Below, in pieces: positions 53,265 to 61,709 of a stretch of 61,857 bases of DNA. The stretch comes from NVTR01 sp036479015 (GTDB taxonomy: Bacteria; Pseudomonadota; Alphaproteobacteria; Rhodobacterales; Rhodobacteraceae): the NCBI GenBank assembly GCA_036479015.1, contig JAZGFB010000050.1:1-61857 (forward strand), read 5' to 3'. The notes beneath the pieces are model-generated. The model did no database searches. It was given only the letters and a program-made list of their open reading frames with translations, and had not been told where the DNA came from. Within the stretch, counting starts at the first letter, position 1. Every line of letters begins with the position of its first letter. The position numbers and the translations under genes are program-made.

Positions 53265-53341
53265 TGGCGCGGTTGACGGGACTCGAACCCGCGACCCCCG
53301 GCGTGACAGGCCGGTACTCTAACCAACTGAGCTACAACCGC
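53265..53341 (-). tRNA. tRNA-Asp(GUC)
   Basis: 77 nt, read leftward. Acceptor GCGGTTG/CAACCGC; D stem GCTC/GAGT; anticodon stem CCGGC/GCCGG around CTGTCAC, anticodon GTC; T stem GCGGG/CCCGT; discriminator G (the aspartate identity base); CCA encoded. Two extra bases upstream can also pair, which blurs the 5' end, but the G73-CCA settles it. Confidence 0.94.
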
Positions 53342-53431
53342 GCATTTTAATTCTAGGCTTGGCCCAGAACGTGAGGGCGGTTCTAGGGCTGTGGCTGGCA
53401 ATCGTCAAGCGGTTCTGTTCGCATTTATCAG

Positions 53432-53468
53432 AAAATCGGGCGCGCACTCAAATGAACTGCGCGCCCGA
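53432..53468 (-). terminator. Terminator of the SQR gene
   Basis: Eleven-base perfect stem TCGGGCGCGCA/TGCGCGCCCGA (53436-53446 with 53458-53468), 11-base loop, followed leftward by TTTT. Located 31 bases after the SQR stop. Confidence 0.85.
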
Positions 53469-53499
53469 TAATTTGTAAACGAAATTGGCGGCCCTTAGC

Positions 53500-54771
53500 C
53501 TAGTCTTTCAGGCGCGTGGTCTTGGTCAATTTCATGATCATACGTTCATAGTACGGCTCTGAAATCCCCTTACGAATTTTGCGCATAAAGTACTTTTCAA
53601 AGCCGATCTTCGCCCAATGTACCCACTTGCCTTCGCTTGCCCAAACCTTATTGCGCGGCGGGTTTTGCGGTTGCGCCATAAACGCCACGCCACCATCGCC
53701 AAAGTCTGCCAAACAAAACGCATTCCATGTTGCTTCATGGCTGGGTTCTTTGCCGCGCAGTACTTCGCCAATGTTCTGGGCTGTCGCGGTGACCATGCTT
53801 TCGATCATATAGCCGGTCTTTGGCACCCCAACAGCGACGTTGGTGGCTTCCAGTGGAGCAATGGCAATGGCCACACCAACCGAATAGATCTCGGGGTACG
53901 TTACATTGCGCTGGTGCTTGTCCACGGTGATGAAACCGCGCGGGTTGACCAGACCCTTTATGCCCATAAACGCTGGTAAGCCGCGAAAAGCCGGCAGCAT
54001 CATTGAATAGTTAAAATCAAGTTCATGGGTTTTGGCCACATCACCACCATCGGCTATTTCGCTGACATGCATTTTACCATCGCTCACCTTATCAACTCGG
54101 GCATTGGTCACCCACTTGATGTGGCGCTGGCGCATTTCGCTTTCCAGCAGCCCCTTGGTGTCACCAACGCCGCCCAGGCCCAAATGGCCGATGTAGGGTT
54201 CCGCCGTGACAAAGGTCATGGGCACCTTATCGCGAATGCCGCGTTTCCTAAGGTCGGTGTCCATGATCATGGCAAACTCATAAGCCGGCCCATAGCACGA
54301 TGCACCCTGCACTGCCCCCACCACAATTGGCCCCGGGTTGGCGCAAAACTTTTCCCATTCATCATTGGCGTCAACCGCATGATCAATAGAGCAAATCGAC
54401 TGGGTGAAACCCTCTGGCCCCAAACCCTTAACCTCATCAAAGGCCAAATCCGGCCCCGTGGCGACAATCAGAATGTCATAGGTAACTTTCGCTCCGCTGT
54501 CCAAAACCACCGATTTCTTTTTCGGGTCCAGCTTGGCAATGCCGTCATGGACAAATTTAATACCCTTTTTCGCAAGAACCGGGGCCAGATCAACAGTAAT
54601 GTCTTTCTTGGTGCGCCAGCCCACAGCAGCCCAGGGGTTGGACGGGGTAAACTGAAAGTACGGGTTGTTAGAAATAACTGTCAGCGTATCACCACTGGTC
54701 ATTTCCTCTTGCATTTCAAAGGCCATTGGCACGCCGCCAATACCTGCCCCAAGAATTACGATATCCGCCAT
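53500..54771 (-). CDS. sqr: Sulfide:quinone oxidoreductase
   Basis: 423 residues, peripheral flavoprotein that oxidises sulfide to polysulfide or persulfide and passes electrons to quinone. GAGIGGVPMAFEM binds FAD. The redox cysteines Cys127 (SICSID), Cys159 (GASCYGPAYEF) and Cys353 (AFCLADFGDGG) occur at the same positions as those essential in Rhodobacter capsulatus SQR. IGHLGLGGVGDTKGLLE matches the type I group. The start at 54771 has GGGAGGG nearby. An exact SqrR-type operator lies 25 bases upstream, so sulfide induction is likely. Confidence 0.92.
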   Translation of the reverse strand: MADIVILGAGIGGVPMAFEMQEEMTSGDTLTVISNNPYFQFTPSNPWAAVGWRTKKDITVDLAPVLAKKGIKFVHDGIAKLDPKKKSVVLDSGAKVTYDILIVATGPDLAFDEVKGLGPEGFTQSICSIDHAVDANDEWEKFCANPGPIVVGAVQGASCYGPAYEFAMIMDTDLRKRGIRDKVPMTFVTAEPYIGHLGLGGVGDTKGLLESEMRQRHIKWVTNARVDKVSDGKMHVSEIADGGDVAKTHELDFNYSMMLPAFRGLPAFMGIKGLVNPRGFITVDKHQRNVTYPEIYSVGVAIAIAPLEATNVAVGVPKTGYMIESMVTATAQNIGEVLRGKEPSHEATWNAFCLADFGDGGVAFMAQPQNPPRNKVWASEGKWVHWAKIGFEKYFMRKIRKGISEPYYERMIMKLTKTTRLKD

Positions 54772-54795
54772 GTGATCCCTCCCGATCCAATATTC

Positions 54796-54811
54796 ATTCG
54801 TGTTTCTGAAT
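54796..54811. promoter_or_regulatory. SqrR/BigR-type operator ahead of sqr
   Basis: ATTC-GTGTTTCT-GAAT, an exact ATTC-N8-GAAT match, 25-40 bases upstream of the sqr ATG. A -35-like TTGAGT (54836-54841) lies upstream in the leftward direction with TATTTAATA below it, so the site would sit just past the -10, a good place for repression. Confidence 0.8.
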
Positions 54812-54886
54812 TTATTAAATACGATATTCCAGGCGACTCAAAGAAAAATCATGCACCCGCGACGTCTAATCCGATATTCCTGTTGA

Positions 54887-55480
54887 TCAGATCGCAGGAT
54901 AACGTTTCTGCACACCATCATTTAGGTGATAAACACAGCCCTGCCCGCCCCCCAGGCCATGCATTTCATCCTGGCCAACGCCCAACCAAAGCCCGCGCAA
55001 CACCTTAGATGTGACGCCATGTGTCACAATCACCGTGGGCCCGGTCAAGCTGTCCAGGAAACTTTTCACGCGAACTGATACATCCTGAAATGTTTCCCCA
55101 CCGGGGGCCTGGAAATTCCAGGCGAACCTATCCTGATCGGCGATTTTGCACAATTCGGGCCAGTCTTTGGATATTTCATCAAAAGTCAGCCCCTGCCATT
55201 TACCAAAAGCTATTTCACATAGGCGATCATCGCTTTGGGCTGTCAGACCAACGCCAGATAATGCAATCGCAGCCGTGTCAACGGCGCGGTCCTGGGGGCT
55301 GCAACAGGCACTAAGGTCACGGCGGCCCTGCAACAGCAATGTTAAGATTTCAGATTGTTCGCGCGCCTGCGCCCGCCCCTGTTCAGTCAACGGCGAATTC
55401 AGCCGCCCCTGATACCGCCCGGCAAGGTTCCATTCGGTCTGCCCGTGTCGCAACACAAATATTTCCGGATAGTCAGACAT
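54887..55480 (-). CDS. Histidine phosphatase family protein
   Basis: 197 residues from ATG 55480 (MSDYPEIFVLRHGQTEWN). FVLRHGQTEWNLAGRYQG is the RHG catalytic motif with the phosphohistidine; the second His is in VIVTHGVTSKVLRG; the conserved Glu/Arg pairs are in SACCSPQDRAVDTA and EIAFGKWQGLTFDE. A phosphoglycerate-mutase-like phosphatase of unassigned substrate (small phosphomonoesters are common). It lies near tRNA-Val with no obvious operon partner. Confidence 0.92.
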   Translation of the reverse strand: MSDYPEIFVLRHGQTEWNLAGRYQGRLNSPLTEQGRAQAREQSEILTLLLQGRRDLSACCSPQDRAVDTAAIALSGVGLTAQSDDRLCEIAFGKWQGLTFDEISKDWPELCKIADQDRFAWNFQAPGGETFQDVSVRVKSFLDSLTGPTVIVTHGVTSKVLRGLWLGVGQDEMHGLGGGQGCVYHLNDGVQKRYPAI

Positions 55481-55509
55481 CAGGCAAGGCACAATTCAAT
55501 GTATGTGGA

Positions 55510-55585
<76 letters not shown>

Positions 55586-55686
55586 GCTCGGCGTGGGGTT
55601 TAGCCCGAGGTTGCGCAGGCATGCAAGCCCCAGATGACCATTCCAGAAAAATAATCACATACCCATGCCAAAACCAGTAAATATTT

Positions 55687-56076
55687 CTACTCAGACGGCA
55701 CATCAGCAGTCGTCGCCTCACTGTCAGACGCTAATTTTCGCCGAATTTTGCAAATAAGGACCTCTTTATCCTCCATCTGCTTTTGCCTGTTAACTGTCAC
55801 TTTGCCAAAGGGGTGCAGGTTCAGGCCTTCACCCGCCGACAATGCATCACCCATTTCTTGCAACACAGCATCCAATACCGACTTAACCGCATTCGGCTTA
55901 AGACCAGAGCGCGCAACGATACGTTCAACCAATTCCTTGCGCCGGACCATTACCACTGGGCTTCTGGCTGCCTGCAATAGACCATCAGATTTCCCTGCAT
56001 TGACCGCTTCTGTGGCTTCCGCCCTTTGTGCAATTTTAGCTTTAGCAACAGGCGCAATTTTTGTTTTTCTCACCAT
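55687..56076 (-). CDS. HU-family DNA-binding protein with N-terminal extension
   Basis: 129 residues from ATG 56076, which has GGGGAG upstream. Residues about 1-40 are a Lys/Ala-rich tail (MVRKTKIAPVAKAKIAQRAE); then the HU/IHF fold: VRRKELVERIVARSGLKPNAVKSVLDAVLQEMGDAL, GEGLNLHPFGKVTVNRQKQ and RRKLASDSE. The DNA-binding arm is short (MEDKEVLICKIRRK) and lacks the usual Pro loop, so it may bind DNA differently from canonical HU. Follows tRNA-Val, a frequent arrangement in Rhodobacterales. Confidence 0.85.
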   Translation of the reverse strand: MVRKTKIAPVAKAKIAQRAEATEAVNAGKSDGLLQAARSPVVMVRRKELVERIVARSGLKPNAVKSVLDAVLQEMGDALSAGEGLNLHPFGKVTVNRQKQMEDKEVLICKIRRKLASDSEATTADVPSE

Positions 56077-56251
56077 ATCACGCTCCCCGTCCATTATTGT
56101 TAAGGCCAACAGATACCACTGGGCACATACGGCATCCACACTTATTGTGAAGGCACTGCCTGGCTCCCATCACCCCAAGCCGGAAAGTTTACGCCTTTGT
56201 CATTTCTGGGATAACCTGATGTATATAAAGTAATTAACAACGAGGAATAAA

Positions 56252-56677
56252 ATGAAACGTAGCATATTGGCACTTACCCTATCATTGGCCATGGTCACAT
56301 CCACCGCAATCGCTGGCGGGTTGGAAGTACCGGTGATGGAACAGACAGTCATAGAAGCCGAAACGGCATCCTCTGCTGGCAATATACTGGTTCCGTTAAT
56401 TCTGCTTTTACTGGTCGCAGCAGCGCTTAGTTTAGACCAGACTGTTGCCTTGGCTCCCAGTGATGAGCGTTTGAAATCCAACATTGACCAGATCGGCATG
56501 TCACCAAGCGGATTGCCGATTTATCAGTTTAGCTACATTGGCAGTACAAAAACATATCAGGGTGCAATGGCTCAGGACGTTTTGGCCCACACCCCGGGTG
56601 CGGTTTTTGTCGGCCCATTTGGTTATATGGCCGTGGATTATGACAAAATTGACGTTGAAATGAAGATAATCAACTAA
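56252..56677 (+). CDS. Secreted/membrane protein ending in an S74-type intramolecular chaperone domain
   Basis: 141 residues. The signal MKRSILALTLSLAMVTSTAIAG is followed by a membrane helix at about 44-62 (NILVPLILLLLVAAALSL), then a C-terminal domain of about 70 residues: SDERLKSNIDQIG, YQFSYIGSTKTYQGAMAQDVL and GYMAVDYDKIDVEM. This is the tail-spike/endosialidase chaperone (Peptidase_S74) pattern; the self-cleavage Ser-Lys pair would be Ser70 and Lys75. Phage versions sit at the end of long trimeric fibres, but here no fibre stem is encoded. Own terminator downstream. Function unknown; possibly a trimerising surface protein or a decoy. Confidence 0.8.
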   Translation: MKRSILALTLSLAMVTSTAIAGGLEVPVMEQTVIEAETASSAGNILVPLILLLLVAAALSLDQTVALAPSDERLKSNIDQIGMSPSGLPIYQFSYIGSTKTYQGAMAQDVLAHTPGAVFVGPFGYMAVDYDKIDVEMKIIN

Positions 56678-56695
56678 TTACAGTCCAAACAATCG

Positions 56696-56725
56696 AAAAG
56701 GGCACCTGATTCAGGTGCCCTTTTC
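56696..56725. terminator. Bidirectional terminator between the S74 gene and lon
   Basis: AAAA-GGGCACCTG-ATT-CAGGTGCCC-TTTT (stem 56700-56708 with 56712-56720). A-run and T-run on both sides make it work in both directions for the two convergent genes. Confidence 0.92.
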
Positions 56726-56729
56726 ATAA

Positions 56730-59138
56730 CTAATGGGCGGTTGCACCCGGCGCATCCCGGGCTGCCAGCGCAGCTTCCGCCCGCGCGGCTTCTTCTGCCT
56801 TTTCATCCCATTCAATGGCTTCCGGCTGCCGGATCAGCGCATGTTTCAAAACCTCGCGCACATGGGCGACTGGGATGATGTTAAGGCCATCCTTCACATT
56901 ATCAGGGATCTCGGTAAGATCCTTTTCGTTTTCAGCTGGGATCAGCACGGTCTTAATGCCACCACGCAATGCCGCCAGCAGCTTTTCCTTCAAGCCGCCA
57001 ATGGGCAACACATTCCCACGCAACGTGACTTCGCCGGTCATGGCAATGTCCTTATGCACCGGTATCTGGGTCAAAACCGACACGATAGATGTGACCATCC
57101 CAACGCCTGCACTTGGCCCGTCTTTCGGGGTGGCGCCTTCTGGTACATGGACATGGATATCCAAGCGCTCAAACTCTGTCGGCACAATCCCCAACTCAGG
57201 AGAGATTGATCTAACAAAGGACGACGCCGCATCAATGCTTTCCTTCATAACATCGCCCAGCTTGCCGGTGGTCTTCATCCGGCCTTTGCCCGGCAGGCGC
57301 AGCGCTTCGATCGTCAGCAAATCACCGCCAACGCTGGTCCAGGCCAAGCCGGTCACAGCACCAATAACATCTTCCTGCTCGGCAAGCCCGTAGCGGAACC
57401 GCTTCACACCTAGAAATTCCTCTAGATTATCTACAGTTACAACGACTTGTTCATCCAACTTACGGACCAGACGTGTAACTGCTTTTCGGGCAAGTTTCGC
57501 AATTTCGCGTTCCAGGTTTCGAACACCGGCTTCGCGTGTATAGGTCCGGATCATTTCCTTCAGCGCATCGGGTGCAATAGAAAATTCGCCCTTTTTAAGC
57601 CCGTGGTTCTTGACTTGTTTCGGGATCAGATGCTGACGGGCAATTTCTTGCTTTTCATCCTCTGTATAGCCAGAAAGCGGTAGAATTTCCATCCGATCCA
57701 GCAATGGACTTGGCATGTTATAGGTGTTTGCTGTGGTCACGAACATCACATTTGACAGGTCATAATCGACTTCAAGATAATGGTCGGCAAATGTTGAATT
57801 CTGTTCAGGGTCTAGAACCTCCAGCATCGCGCTGGCAGGGTCGCCCCTGAAATCCTGACCCATCTTATCAATTTCATCAAGCAAGATCAGCGGGTTGGTG
57901 GTTTTCGCCTTTTTCATCGCCTGAATGATTTTACCGGGCATTGACCCAATATAGGTGCGCCGGTGACCGCGAATTTCGCTTTCATCACGCACACCGCCCA
58001 GTGAGATGCGGATAAATTCACGCCCGGTTGCCTTTGCCAAGGACTTCCCAAGCGACGTTTTACCAACACCCGGAGGGCCCACAAGGCACATTATCGGGCC
58101 CTTAAGCTTCTTTGACCTTTGTTGAACAGCCAAATACTCAACGATGCGTTCTTTAACTTTTTCTAGTCCGAAATGGTCATCATCCAGCACCATTTGTGCA
58201 CGCCCCAGATCTTTTTTAACCCGAGACTTCACCCCCCAAGGAATGGACATCATCCAATCCAGATAGTTGCGCACAACAGTTGCTTCTGCTGACATCGGCG
58301 ACATGGATTTCAGCTTTTTCAGTTCAGCGTCGACCTTTTCACGGGCTTCTTTGGAAAACTTTGTATTTTCAATACGTTCTTCCAGTTCGGTAATTTCGTT
58401 TTTACCATCTTCGCCGTCGCCAAGTTCTTTCTGAATGGCCTTCATCTGCTCATTCAGATAATATTCGCGCTGGGTCCGCTCCATCTGTGATTTGACGCGC
58501 GTTTTGATCTTTTTCTCAACCTTCAACACGGACATTTCGCCCTGCATCAGCCCATAGACCTTTTCCAGACGCTCTTCGACCGACAGTGTTTCCAGCAGTT
58601 CTTGCTTCTGATCAACTTCCACGCCCAGATGGCCGGCAATCAGATCAGCAAGCTTGGCCGGTTCACTTGACTCAGCAACCGCCGTCAGCGCCTCTTCTGG
58701 AATGTTTTTCTTTATCTTGGCATAGCGGCTGAATTCTGAATTCGCAGACCGTAACAGTGCCTTAACCGTGGTCGCATCGCCTGCGCTTTCGCTAAGCGGT
58801 TCCGCCACGGCTTCGAAATACTGATCATTTTCAATGAACTTGGTGATCTTTACCCGCGAAATGCCCTCAACCAGCACTTTTACAGTGCCATCGGGCAATT
58901 TCAGCAATTGCAGCACATTGGCCCGCACACCAACCCGGTAAATGCCATCAGATGTCGGCTCATCAACCCCGGGGTTGATCTGGCTGGACAGCAAAATCTG
59001 CTTATCGTCCTGCATCACCTCTTCCAGCGCGCGCACAGATTTATCGCGGCCAACAAAAAGCGGCACGATCATATGTGGGAAAACCACAATATCGCGCAGC
59101 GGCAGGACGGGGTAAGATGGGGCTAGTTGCTCGGTCAT
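56730..59138 (-). CDS. lon: ATP-dependent protease Lon
   Basis: 802 residues. N-terminal LON substrate domain (YPVLPLRDIVVFPHMIVPLFVGR), coiled middle (about 190-260), AAA+ module with Walker A GPPGVGKTS and Walker B ILLDEIDKMG, and C-terminal protease with catalytic Ser in PKDGPSAGVGM and Lys in LPIGGLKEKLLAA. Degrades misfolded and regulatory proteins; in Rhodobacterales relatives it also acts on cell-cycle factors. Full length. Confidence 0.98.
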   Translation of the reverse strand: MTEQLAPSYPVLPLRDIVVFPHMIVPLFVGRDKSVRALEEVMQDDKQILLSSQINPGVDEPTSDGIYRVGVRANVLQLLKLPDGTVKVLVEGISRVKITKFIENDQYFEAVAEPLSESAGDATTVKALLRSANSEFSRYAKIKKNIPEEALTAVAESSEPAKLADLIAGHLGVEVDQKQELLETLSVEERLEKVYGLMQGEMSVLKVEKKIKTRVKSQMERTQREYYLNEQMKAIQKELGDGEDGKNEITELEERIENTKFSKEAREKVDAELKKLKSMSPMSAEATVVRNYLDWMMSIPWGVKSRVKKDLGRAQMVLDDDHFGLEKVKERIVEYLAVQQRSKKLKGPIMCLVGPPGVGKTSLGKSLAKATGREFIRISLGGVRDESEIRGHRRTYIGSMPGKIIQAMKKAKTTNPLILLDEIDKMGQDFRGDPASAMLEVLDPEQNSTFADHYLEVDYDLSNVMFVTTANTYNMPSPLLDRMEILPLSGYTEDEKQEIARQHLIPKQVKNHGLKKGEFSIAPDALKEMIRTYTREAGVRNLEREIAKLARKAVTRLVRKLDEQVVVTVDNLEEFLGVKRFRYGLAEQEDVIGAVTGLAWTSVGGDLLTIEALRLPGKGRMKTTGKLGDVMKESIDAASSFVRSISPELGIVPTEFERLDIHVHVPEGATPKDGPSAGVGMVTSIVSVLTQIPVHKDIAMTGEVTLRGNVLPIGGLKEKLLAALRGGIKTVLIPAENEKDLTEIPDNVKDGLNIIPVAHVREVLKHALIRQPEAIEWDEKAEEAARAEAALAARDAPGATAH

Positions 59139-59211
59139 TTTATTTCCTCATATAGCCAGACAGCCCGGTCCCTATTTTGGCGACCTTTGGCTTTCTGCAG
59201 TGTCGGCCTCA

Positions 59212-59240
59212 ATATTTGGTGTCTGAAAACAGCATTTCAA
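59212..59240 (-). promoter_or_regulatory. Candidate lon promoter
   Basis: TTGAAA (59235-59240), 17-base spacer, AAATAT (59212-59217) read leftward, 74 bases upstream of the lon ATG. CTTGTTG overlaps the -35, which faintly resembles a heat-shock sigma element, but the -10 does not fit. The 232-bp gap to tgt holds nothing else I can name. Confidence 0.45.
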
Positions 59241-59370
59241 CAAGCACCAATGCATTCTTTGGCATTTTGACGATCAATCTTGGTGTGAACAAGGCGTGAT
59301 TTGGCAATAATAGCGTGAAATGCACGCATCTATCAATATATCGAAGAAAACCTTGGCAACCCGCCCAAGC

Positions 59371-60501
59371 TTAAAGCGGTTCAATATCGCCTTGCTGTCG
59401 CGCAGCGTGGAACTCCGCCTCAAACTTCGCAAATTCCCCGGCCGCAATTGCATCTCGCATGCCCTGCATCAGATCCTGATAATAGTGCAAATTATGCCAG
59501 GTCAGAAGCATCGATTGAATAATCTCTTTTGACCGGAACACATGATGCAGATAGGCCCGTGAATAGTTGCGGCATGCCGGGCAGCTGCAGTCTTCGTCCA
59601 ACGGGCGTGGGTCATCGGCGTGGCGGGCGTTTTTAATGTTCAGAACACCGCGCCGGGTAAACACCTGGCCGGTACGCCCAGAGCGCGATGGCAGAACGCA
59701 GTCCATCATATCAACACCGCGCGCCACAGCGCCGACAATGTCGTCGGGCTTGCCAACCCCCATCAGGTATCTGGGCCGGTCTTTGGGCAGCATATCTGGG
59801 GCATAATCCAGCACTTCAAACATAATCTCTTGGCCCTCGCCAACCGCCAACCCGCCAATGGCGTAGCCGTCAAAGCCGATCTCGCGCAGTTTTTGTGCAC
59901 TTTCGGCCCGCTGGTCAGCAAAGCAGCTGCCCTGTTGGATGCCAAACAGGGCATGCCCAGGCCGATCACCAAAGGCATCGCGCGATCTTTGTGCCCACCG
60001 CATAGACATTCGCATGCTTTCCAGCGCCACCGCTTCGCTTGCCGGATGCGGCGTGCATTCGTCAAAGCACATAACAATATCAGACCCAAGCAGGCGTTGG
60101 ATTTCCATGCTGCGTTCCGGGCTGAGCATGTGTTTTGAGCCATCAATATGCGAGCTGAACTGAACCCCCTGCTCTGACATTTTGCGCAGGCTTGACAGGC
60201 TCATGACCTGAAAGCCGCCGCTATCGGTTAATATTGGGCGCTGCCAGTTCATAAATTTATGCAGCCCGCCCAACCGATGGATGCGCTCGGCACTGGGGCG
60301 CAACATCAGATGATAGGTGTTGCCCAACAGGATGTCGGCCCCGGTCGCGCGCACGCTTTCGGGCAACATCGCTTTAACAGTGGCAGCCGTACCAACCGGC
60401 ATGAAAGCCGGTGTTCTGATATCGCCGCGCGGGGTTGATATAACCCCTGCCCGGGCTTTGCCGTCAGTTGCGTTCAATGTGAATGTAATTCTGTCGCCCA
60501 T
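59371..60501 (-). CDS. tgt: Queuine tRNA-ribosyltransferase
   Basis: 376 residues from ATG 60501 (MGDRITFTLNATDGKARAG); a GTG two codons earlier is also possible. Exchanges G34 of target tRNAs for preQ1. TPAFMPVGTAATVKAM, LGNTYHLMLRPSAERI and DSGGFQVMSL bind the base; nucleophile Asp is in DCVLPSRSGRTGQVFTRRG; zinc site CSCPACRNYSRAYLHH is complete. Partner queA lies at 33-34 kb. Upstream and divergent is the SufT-like gene. Confidence 0.97.
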   Translation of the reverse strand: MGDRITFTLNATDGKARAGVISTPRGDIRTPAFMPVGTAATVKAMLPESVRATGADILLGNTYHLMLRPSAERIHRLGGLHKFMNWQRPILTDSGGFQVMSLSSLRKMSEQGVQFSSHIDGSKHMLSPERSMEIQRLLGSDIVMCFDECTPHPASEAVALESMRMSMRWAQRSRDAFGDRPGHALFGIQQGSCFADQRAESAQKLREIGFDGYAIGGLAVGEGQEIMFEVLDYAPDMLPKDRPRYLMGVGKPDDIVGAVARGVDMMDCVLPSRSGRTGQVFTRRGVLNIKNARHADDPRPLDEDCSCPACRNYSRAYLHHVFRSKEIIQSMLLTWHNLHYYQDLMQGMRDAIAAGEFAKFEAEFHAARQQGDIEPL

Positions 60502-60602
60502 CTGCACCGCCTACCCCAGCAAATCTGCGAACGCAATTGTCGCCACTGGACGTTGGCCGATCTAATCCTTATATAATTGCTCGGATATAGGATGAGGCCC
60601 AA

Positions 60603-60965
60603 ATGACCACAGATGTTAACCCCGTTGAAGGCGCGCCGCTGATCAAACCTTCCAGCACAAATCACCCACTATATGTAGATGTCGTGCTGGCGTGCCGATC
60701 TGTGTATGACCCTGAAATTCCAGTGAATATCTATGATCTTGGGCTTATCTATACCATTGATATTAATGAAGAAAGCGAAGTTAACATTCTGATGTCGCTG
60801 ACCGCGCCCGGTTGTCCGGTTGCGGGCGAAATGCCGGGCTGGGTTGCGGATGCGGTTGAGCCACTTGCCGGGGTTAAACATGTTAATGTTGAACTGGTAT
60901 GGGAGCCCCCATGGGGCATGGAAATGATGTCAGACGGGGCTCGGCTTGAACTTGGGTTTATGTAA
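60603..60965 (+). CDS. sufT: SufT-like (DUF59/MIP18) iron-sulfur assembly protein
   Basis: 120 residues. SVYDPEIPVNIYDLGLIYTID is the DUF59 signature; TAPGCPVAGEMPGWV contains the conserved Cys; ELVWEPPWGMEMMSDGARLELG closes the fold. DUF59 proteins help load Fe-S clusters onto targets. Followed by a second Fe-S carrier 76 bases downstream, so both probably act together. The SufT name is by domain and neighbour, not by a complete suf operon, which is not in the window. Confidence 0.88.
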   Translation: MTTDVNPVEGAPLIKPSSTNHPLYVDVVLACRSVYDPEIPVNIYDLGLIYTIDINEESEVNILMSLTAPGCPVAGEMPGWVADAVEPLAGVKHVNVELVWEPPWGMEMMSDGARLELGFM

Positions 60966-60970
60966 ATTTC

Positions 60971-60996
60971 TACGTAATACGTAAACAATACGTTAG
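60971..60996 (+). promoter_or_regulatory. Triple TACGT(A) repeat ahead of the A-type carrier gene
   Basis: TACGTA, TACGTA and TACGTT occur within 25 bases (60971, 60978, 60989) in the 76-bp gap before the A-type carrier. Two copies are abutting and the third is 11 bases on. Could be a regulator half-site array for iron or redox control; this is inference. Confidence 0.35.
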
Positions 60997-61041
60997 GGTG
61001 GCCCCCTTATTGGGCTGGACAAGAAACAAAAGGCGACACTT

Positions 61042-61401
61042 ATGTTTTCAATCCCAGGCAAGCAGGCCGTGACCATCACCGACATTGCGGCCAAGCAAAT
61101 TGCAATGTTGATGAACAAAGACAGCCATAAGGGCCTGCGCATCGGTGTCAAAAAAGGCGGTTGCGCCGGCATGGAATACACCATGGATTACGTGTCCGAG
61201 GTTGATCCACTGGATGAAGTCGTTGAACAGGACGGGGCCCGGGTAATGATCGCCCCCATGGCACAGATGTTCCTGTTTGGCACTGAAATTGACTATGAAA
61301 CCTCATTATTGGAAAGCGGTTTCAAATTCAGAAACCCCAATGTGGTTGATGCCTGTGGCTGCGGTGAATCGATCAAATTCGCTGAAATTGATGACGCATG
61401 A
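61042..61401 (+). CDS. A-type iron-sulfur carrier, SufA/IscA-like
   Basis: 119 residues. Cluster cysteines are in KKGGCAGMEYTMDYV and DACGCGESIKF. ITDIAAKQIAMLMNK opens the HesB fold. It is distinct from ErpA at 21.9 kb: the first Cys is followed by AGMEY and the tail is longer. Stop overlaps the TfoX-like start as ATGA (61398-61401). With the SufT-like gene it forms a small Fe-S cluster unit. Confidence 0.9.
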   Translation: MFSIPGKQAVTITDIAAKQIAMLMNKDSHKGLRIGVKKGGCAGMEYTMDYVSEVDPLDEVVEQDGARVMIAPMAQMFLFGTEIDYETSLLESGFKFRNPNVVDACGCGESIKFAEIDDA

Positions 61402-61709
61402 GCATTTCTAACGACGATACCGCCTTTGTCGAAGAACTGTTTGCCCCACTTGGCCCGGTGACCCACCGCAAGATGATGGGCGGCTTGACGATATACTCAC
61501 AGGGTCAGGTTTTCGCGATACTAGACAGCCAGGGCACGGTATTTCTGAAAGCCAAAGGCGCATTCGCCGATACCATGAAAAATGCCGGTGCCCGCCGGTT
61601 TGGCGCGGACGATGGCGCGCGCATGGGGTACTGGACCATGCCCGATGATGGGATCGATGATCCTGAAATTGCCGCCACTTGGGCCCGGCAGGCTTTGGCC
61701 AATATCTAG
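61398..61709 (+). CDS. TfoX N-terminal domain protein
   Basis: 103 residues. DDTAFVEELFAPLGPVTHRKMMGGLTIYSQGQVFAILDSQGTVFLKA is the TfoX/Sxy N-terminal domain, and MGYWTMPDDGIDDPEIAATWARQAL completes it. The C-terminal domain of enterobacterial Sxy/TfoX is missing, which is common in alphaproteobacteria, where such short proteins are not proven competence regulators. Overlaps the Fe-S carrier gene by 4 bases. The last 148 bases of the window after this gene show nothing I can name. Confidence 0.9.
   Translation: MSISNDDTAFVEELFAPLGPVTHRKMMGGLTIYSQGQVFAILDSQGTVFLKAKGAFADTMKNAGARRFGADDGARMGYWTMPDDGIDDPEIAATWARQALANI

Noticed and set aside
54025..55008. 327-residue rightward open frame
   Set aside because: It runs antisense through the SQR gene and its operator; the composition is that of a shadow frame.
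59212..59245. Heat-shock sigma-32 promoter at lon
   Set aside because: CTTG is present, but the -10 part does not match CCCCAT at the right distance; an ordinary TTGAAA-17-AAATAT fits better.
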